Assembly (NCBI GenBank): GCA_051984675.1
Contig: JBPYFK010000059.1
Location: 1 to 24,639, forward strand
Direction: 5' to 3'
DNA: 24,639 nucleotides
DNA from: JBPYFK01 sp051984675
GTDB taxonomy: Bacteria; Actinomycetota; Actinomycetes; Mycobacteriales; Pseudonocardiaceae
Both the position numbers and the translations under genes were made by a program. Every line of letters starts with the position of its first letter. The first letter of the stretch is position 1. Under the pieces are notes generated by a model that had not been told where the DNA came from, made no database searches, and saw nothing but the letters and a program-made list of their open reading frames with translations. Below, in pieces: positions 22,874 through 24,639 of this stretch.

Positions 22874-23458
22874 TTGGGGTTCAGGTGGGAGTGCACAGAC
22901 GACGGGACGGTCAAGGGCGACTTCGATGCCACCAAGCTGAAGTGGCTGCACGACTCGATGCCCGGTTACCTCAAGATGATCGACACGCGGATTCGGCAGT
23001 ACCGGTACTACGACCCGCTGTGTGATCATCTCGGCATCCCGCTGCCCGTGTCACCGCTGGAATCCAACACGCTGAAGGCGATCTGCGAGCACTGGTGCGG
23101 CACCGAGGACAACGACGCGCTGCGGTACTGGATGGAAGCCGACCTGCTCACCCGCATGAAGGCGGATGCGGAAACCGTCATCAACACCCTGCCCAGCGAC
23201 GGCACCCGCGTTGAGCTGCGCAGCAGCTCCGACGTGCACGCCTGGTTCTGGGTGTTGCTGAACATGCGCGTGGTCTACGGCTCGCGCTGCGGGCTGACGG
23301 ACCTCATCAACGCGCCGGAGGAGAAACTTCCGTTCTCCGAACTCGACCGCAATAGCCTCCGCGATCAGGCCCGCTACACCATGTGGTGGCTCGGTCGCGT
23401 CGCGCACGGACTCCAGGTCGTCTCCGGCCAGGCGCTGCCGGAACTCACCTTCCACTGA
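22874..23458 (+). CDS. DUF2017-like protein
   Basis: A soluble, mostly helical protein of 194 residues. It resembles actinobacterial DUF2017 proteins in its N-terminal pattern (ECTDDGTVKGDFDATKLKWL) and in the C-terminal core HAWFWVLLNMRVVYGSRCGLTD, followed by a last helix MWWLGRVAHGLQVV. Function is unknown; family members are often near clpS, which is not seen here. TTG 22874 is chosen because GAGGAG lies 6 nt upstream. A tiny ATG frame (22846-22863, five codons) ends on that ribosome-binding site and could couple translation. A 223-nt spacer separates the gene from the flavoprotein, so it is probably its own unit. It converges on the TNT gene. Confidence 0.65.
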   Translation: MGFRWECTDDGTVKGDFDATKLKWLHDSMPGYLKMIDTRIRQYRYYDPLCDHLGIPLPVSPLESNTLKAICEHWCGTEDNDALRYWMEADLLTRMKADAETVINTLPSDGTRVELRSSSDVHAWFWVLLNMRVVYGSRCGLTDLINAPEEKLPFSELDRNSLRDQARYTMWWLGRVAHGLQVVSGQALPELTFH

Positions 23459-23588
23459 GCGACGGCACCGACGGCAGCATCCTGTCGGTCCCGCTATTCG
23501 GTATACCAAGGTTTTCAGTAATGAGACACGGAGACCTCGGAATGCACCGCGATCACGGCCCGCGGACAACGCTGCACCCCTCGAATTG

Positions 23589-23615
23589 GGGCTGACCCCG
23601 AGCAGGGGTCAGCCC
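23589..23615. terminator. Hairpin between convergent DUF2017 and TNT genes
   Basis: GGGCTGACCCC (23589-23599) pairs perfectly with GGGGTCAGCCC (23605-23615) around a GAGCA loop. There is no T-run. Its position between two convergent stops suggests a shared terminator. Confidence 0.65.
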
Positions 23616-23633
23616 GAACTGGGCAACGAGTGT

Positions 23634-24639
23634 CTAGAGGAGATCGCTTATCTTCGACAGGTTCGGACGGATCTCCACCAGCGTGCCATCCTCCACCGCC
23701 TGGGCCAGCGTCATGGGCAGCACGTACGCGGCGCCACCACCTGGCTGGCCCCACTCGGGCAGTGCCCGTCCGAACACCACTCGCAGGGAGGATTCGATGC
23801 GGAAGCGGTGGTACTCGCGCGGAGCTTGCTCCGGCGGCACCGAACGCTCCGGCAGCGAAGTGTTCACCGCATAGACCGTGTTCCCGTCCAGATCGCCATA
23901 GCGATCTATCTCGCTGCCCGGCTTCAGATACACGACGGACTTGTTCCCGTAGGCCCGTAACGGCGGGTCTTGCGGAACCGGCACGCAGGGGCACTCGTAA
24001 TCGAGCAGTTCCTCCTCCGGCGGCCGGTTGTTCATCCGTTGGTCGAGAACGAGCGCGCCGATCAGATACGCGCCGGCCTTCACCGGATCGTCGAAACGCT
24101 CCTGGCGTTCATGCGGCCCGCCGGAATCTCCGGTGTAGAACACCGTCCACCAGCCCTCGCTGTCCTCCAACATGGCCCACCCGTCGTCGATGGGCCGCAC
24201 GAAGCTGTAGCTGTTCTTGCTGGCTCGCAGCCCCACCCCGAGGTGACTCTTCACCGCGGAGACCGCGGACTGCGTTTGCGGGCCCGGCATCTGAGCATTC
24301 GGATTGCCGGTCACCTTGGCCGTAGCGTGCTCGATCGCCCGCACCGGAACTCTCGCGGGAACGCGGTAGCCAACGCACGCTGATGTGGTCCAGCAAGTCC
24401 TGTGGCGGCGGCACGTCGTGGACGTCCAGGTAGTACGCGATAGCCATCGGCCAGATCCACAGACCGTCAGTCACGAACCGGTTGGGCACTTCCGCTGGCC
24501 GGCTGGGATCCAACTCGTCCTCGGCCGTGCCGAAGGCCGCCAGCACAGTGTGCCCCTGGGCGAGGTAGTCCAGGACCATCCGCTTTTCCATCTGCGACAG
24601 GGCCGGGCGGTACACCACCGGCTTCTGGTCGGCGTCCAC
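23634..24639 (-). pseudogene. TNT-domain NAD glycohydrolase-type protein, frameshifted
   Basis: Two minus-strand frames together make one protein. The first (24639 to about 24380) gives a domain with YRPALSQMEKRMVLDYL, DPSRP and TDGLWIWPMAIAYYL. The second (about 24395 to 23634) continues with GYRVPARVPVRAIEHATAKV, SYSFVRPIDDGW, then a C-terminal TNT domain: LKPGSEIDRYGD, LPERSVPP, YHRFRI, LPEWGQPGGGAAYVLP. The TNT fold is the NAD-glycohydrolase of the CpnT toxin of M. tuberculosis. The conserved Arg of DRYG, Arg of PERS and Gln of WGQPGGG are all present. The two frames are offset by one base, so one extra or two missing bases between 24365 and 24395 would restore it. It may start at GTG 24639 or beyond the window. 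No signal peptide or immunity gene is visible. It could be a real pseudogene or a sequence error. Confidence 0.7.

Noticed and set aside
23521..23595. His-rich 24-codon ORF after DUF2017
   Set aside because: No ribosome-binding site; its end lies in a terminator-like hairpin, and it shows no recognisable motif.
1..24639. tRNA, rRNA, CRISPR arrays, insertion sequences, attachment sites
   Set aside because: I looked for repeats with spacers, transposase-like proteins, terminal inverted repeats and cloverleaf-like patterns and saw none.

Overview
The window is high-G+C actinobacterial DNA. It most likely comes from a mycolata-related or Pseudonocardiaceae-type organism with an arabinogalactan cell wall. 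The evidence is three EmbA/B/C-type arabinosyltransferase genes, the DprE1/DprE2 pair that makes decaprenyl-phosphoryl arabinose, and actinomycete-only families (XRE/DUF5753, DUF397, DUF2017, an HCCC mini zinc-binding protein, a TNT-type NAD glycohydrolase). I place it at family level by inference only; no rRNA or species marker is present.

Left part (1-6913): the 3' end of an emb gene (1-2219) is followed by a small unrecognised gene. Next is a minus-strand GtrA-family membrane protein resembling mycobacterial Rv3789, divergent from a tightly overlapping operon of dprE1, a second dprE1 and dprE2 (4-nt GTGA overlaps), closed by a textbook terminator. Both DprE1 copies lack the cysteine that benzothiazinones attack (Ala in one, Ser in the other).

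Middle part (6914-13002): a minus-strand DUF2235 hydrolase carries a C-terminal segment resembling the LecA/PA-IL lectin. A second, stand-alone emb gene (8737-11871) follows. Then comes a small regulatory island: a mini zinc-binding protein, a damaged XRE/DUF5753 regulator and a DUF397 protein. The two accessory islands look less G+C-rich than the cell-wall genes.

Right part (13003-24639): two translationally coupled paralogous GT-C membrane glycosyltransferases (minus strand) diverge from a four-gene overlapping operon: emb3, a GT2 polyprenyl-phosphate glycosyltransferase, a GtrA-type flippase candidate and an FAD amine-oxidase/UGM-like flavoprotein. This operon reads as a self-contained 'charge the lipid, flip it, modify it, transfer it' wall-glycosylation unit and is the most interesting candidate system here. 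Inside emb3 lies a tandem array of four DnaA-box-like 9-mers with an exact 12-bp period. The window ends with a DUF2017 gene and a convergent TNT-toxin gene that appears frameshifted.

Working model: DprE1/DprE2 make the arabinose donor, the Rv3789-like GtrA helps it across the membrane or scaffolds, and Emb proteins polymerise arabinan. The GT-C pair and the emb3 operon probably decorate or cap the wall polymer. G+C and codon remarks are by eye; all family calls come from motif reading without database searches.
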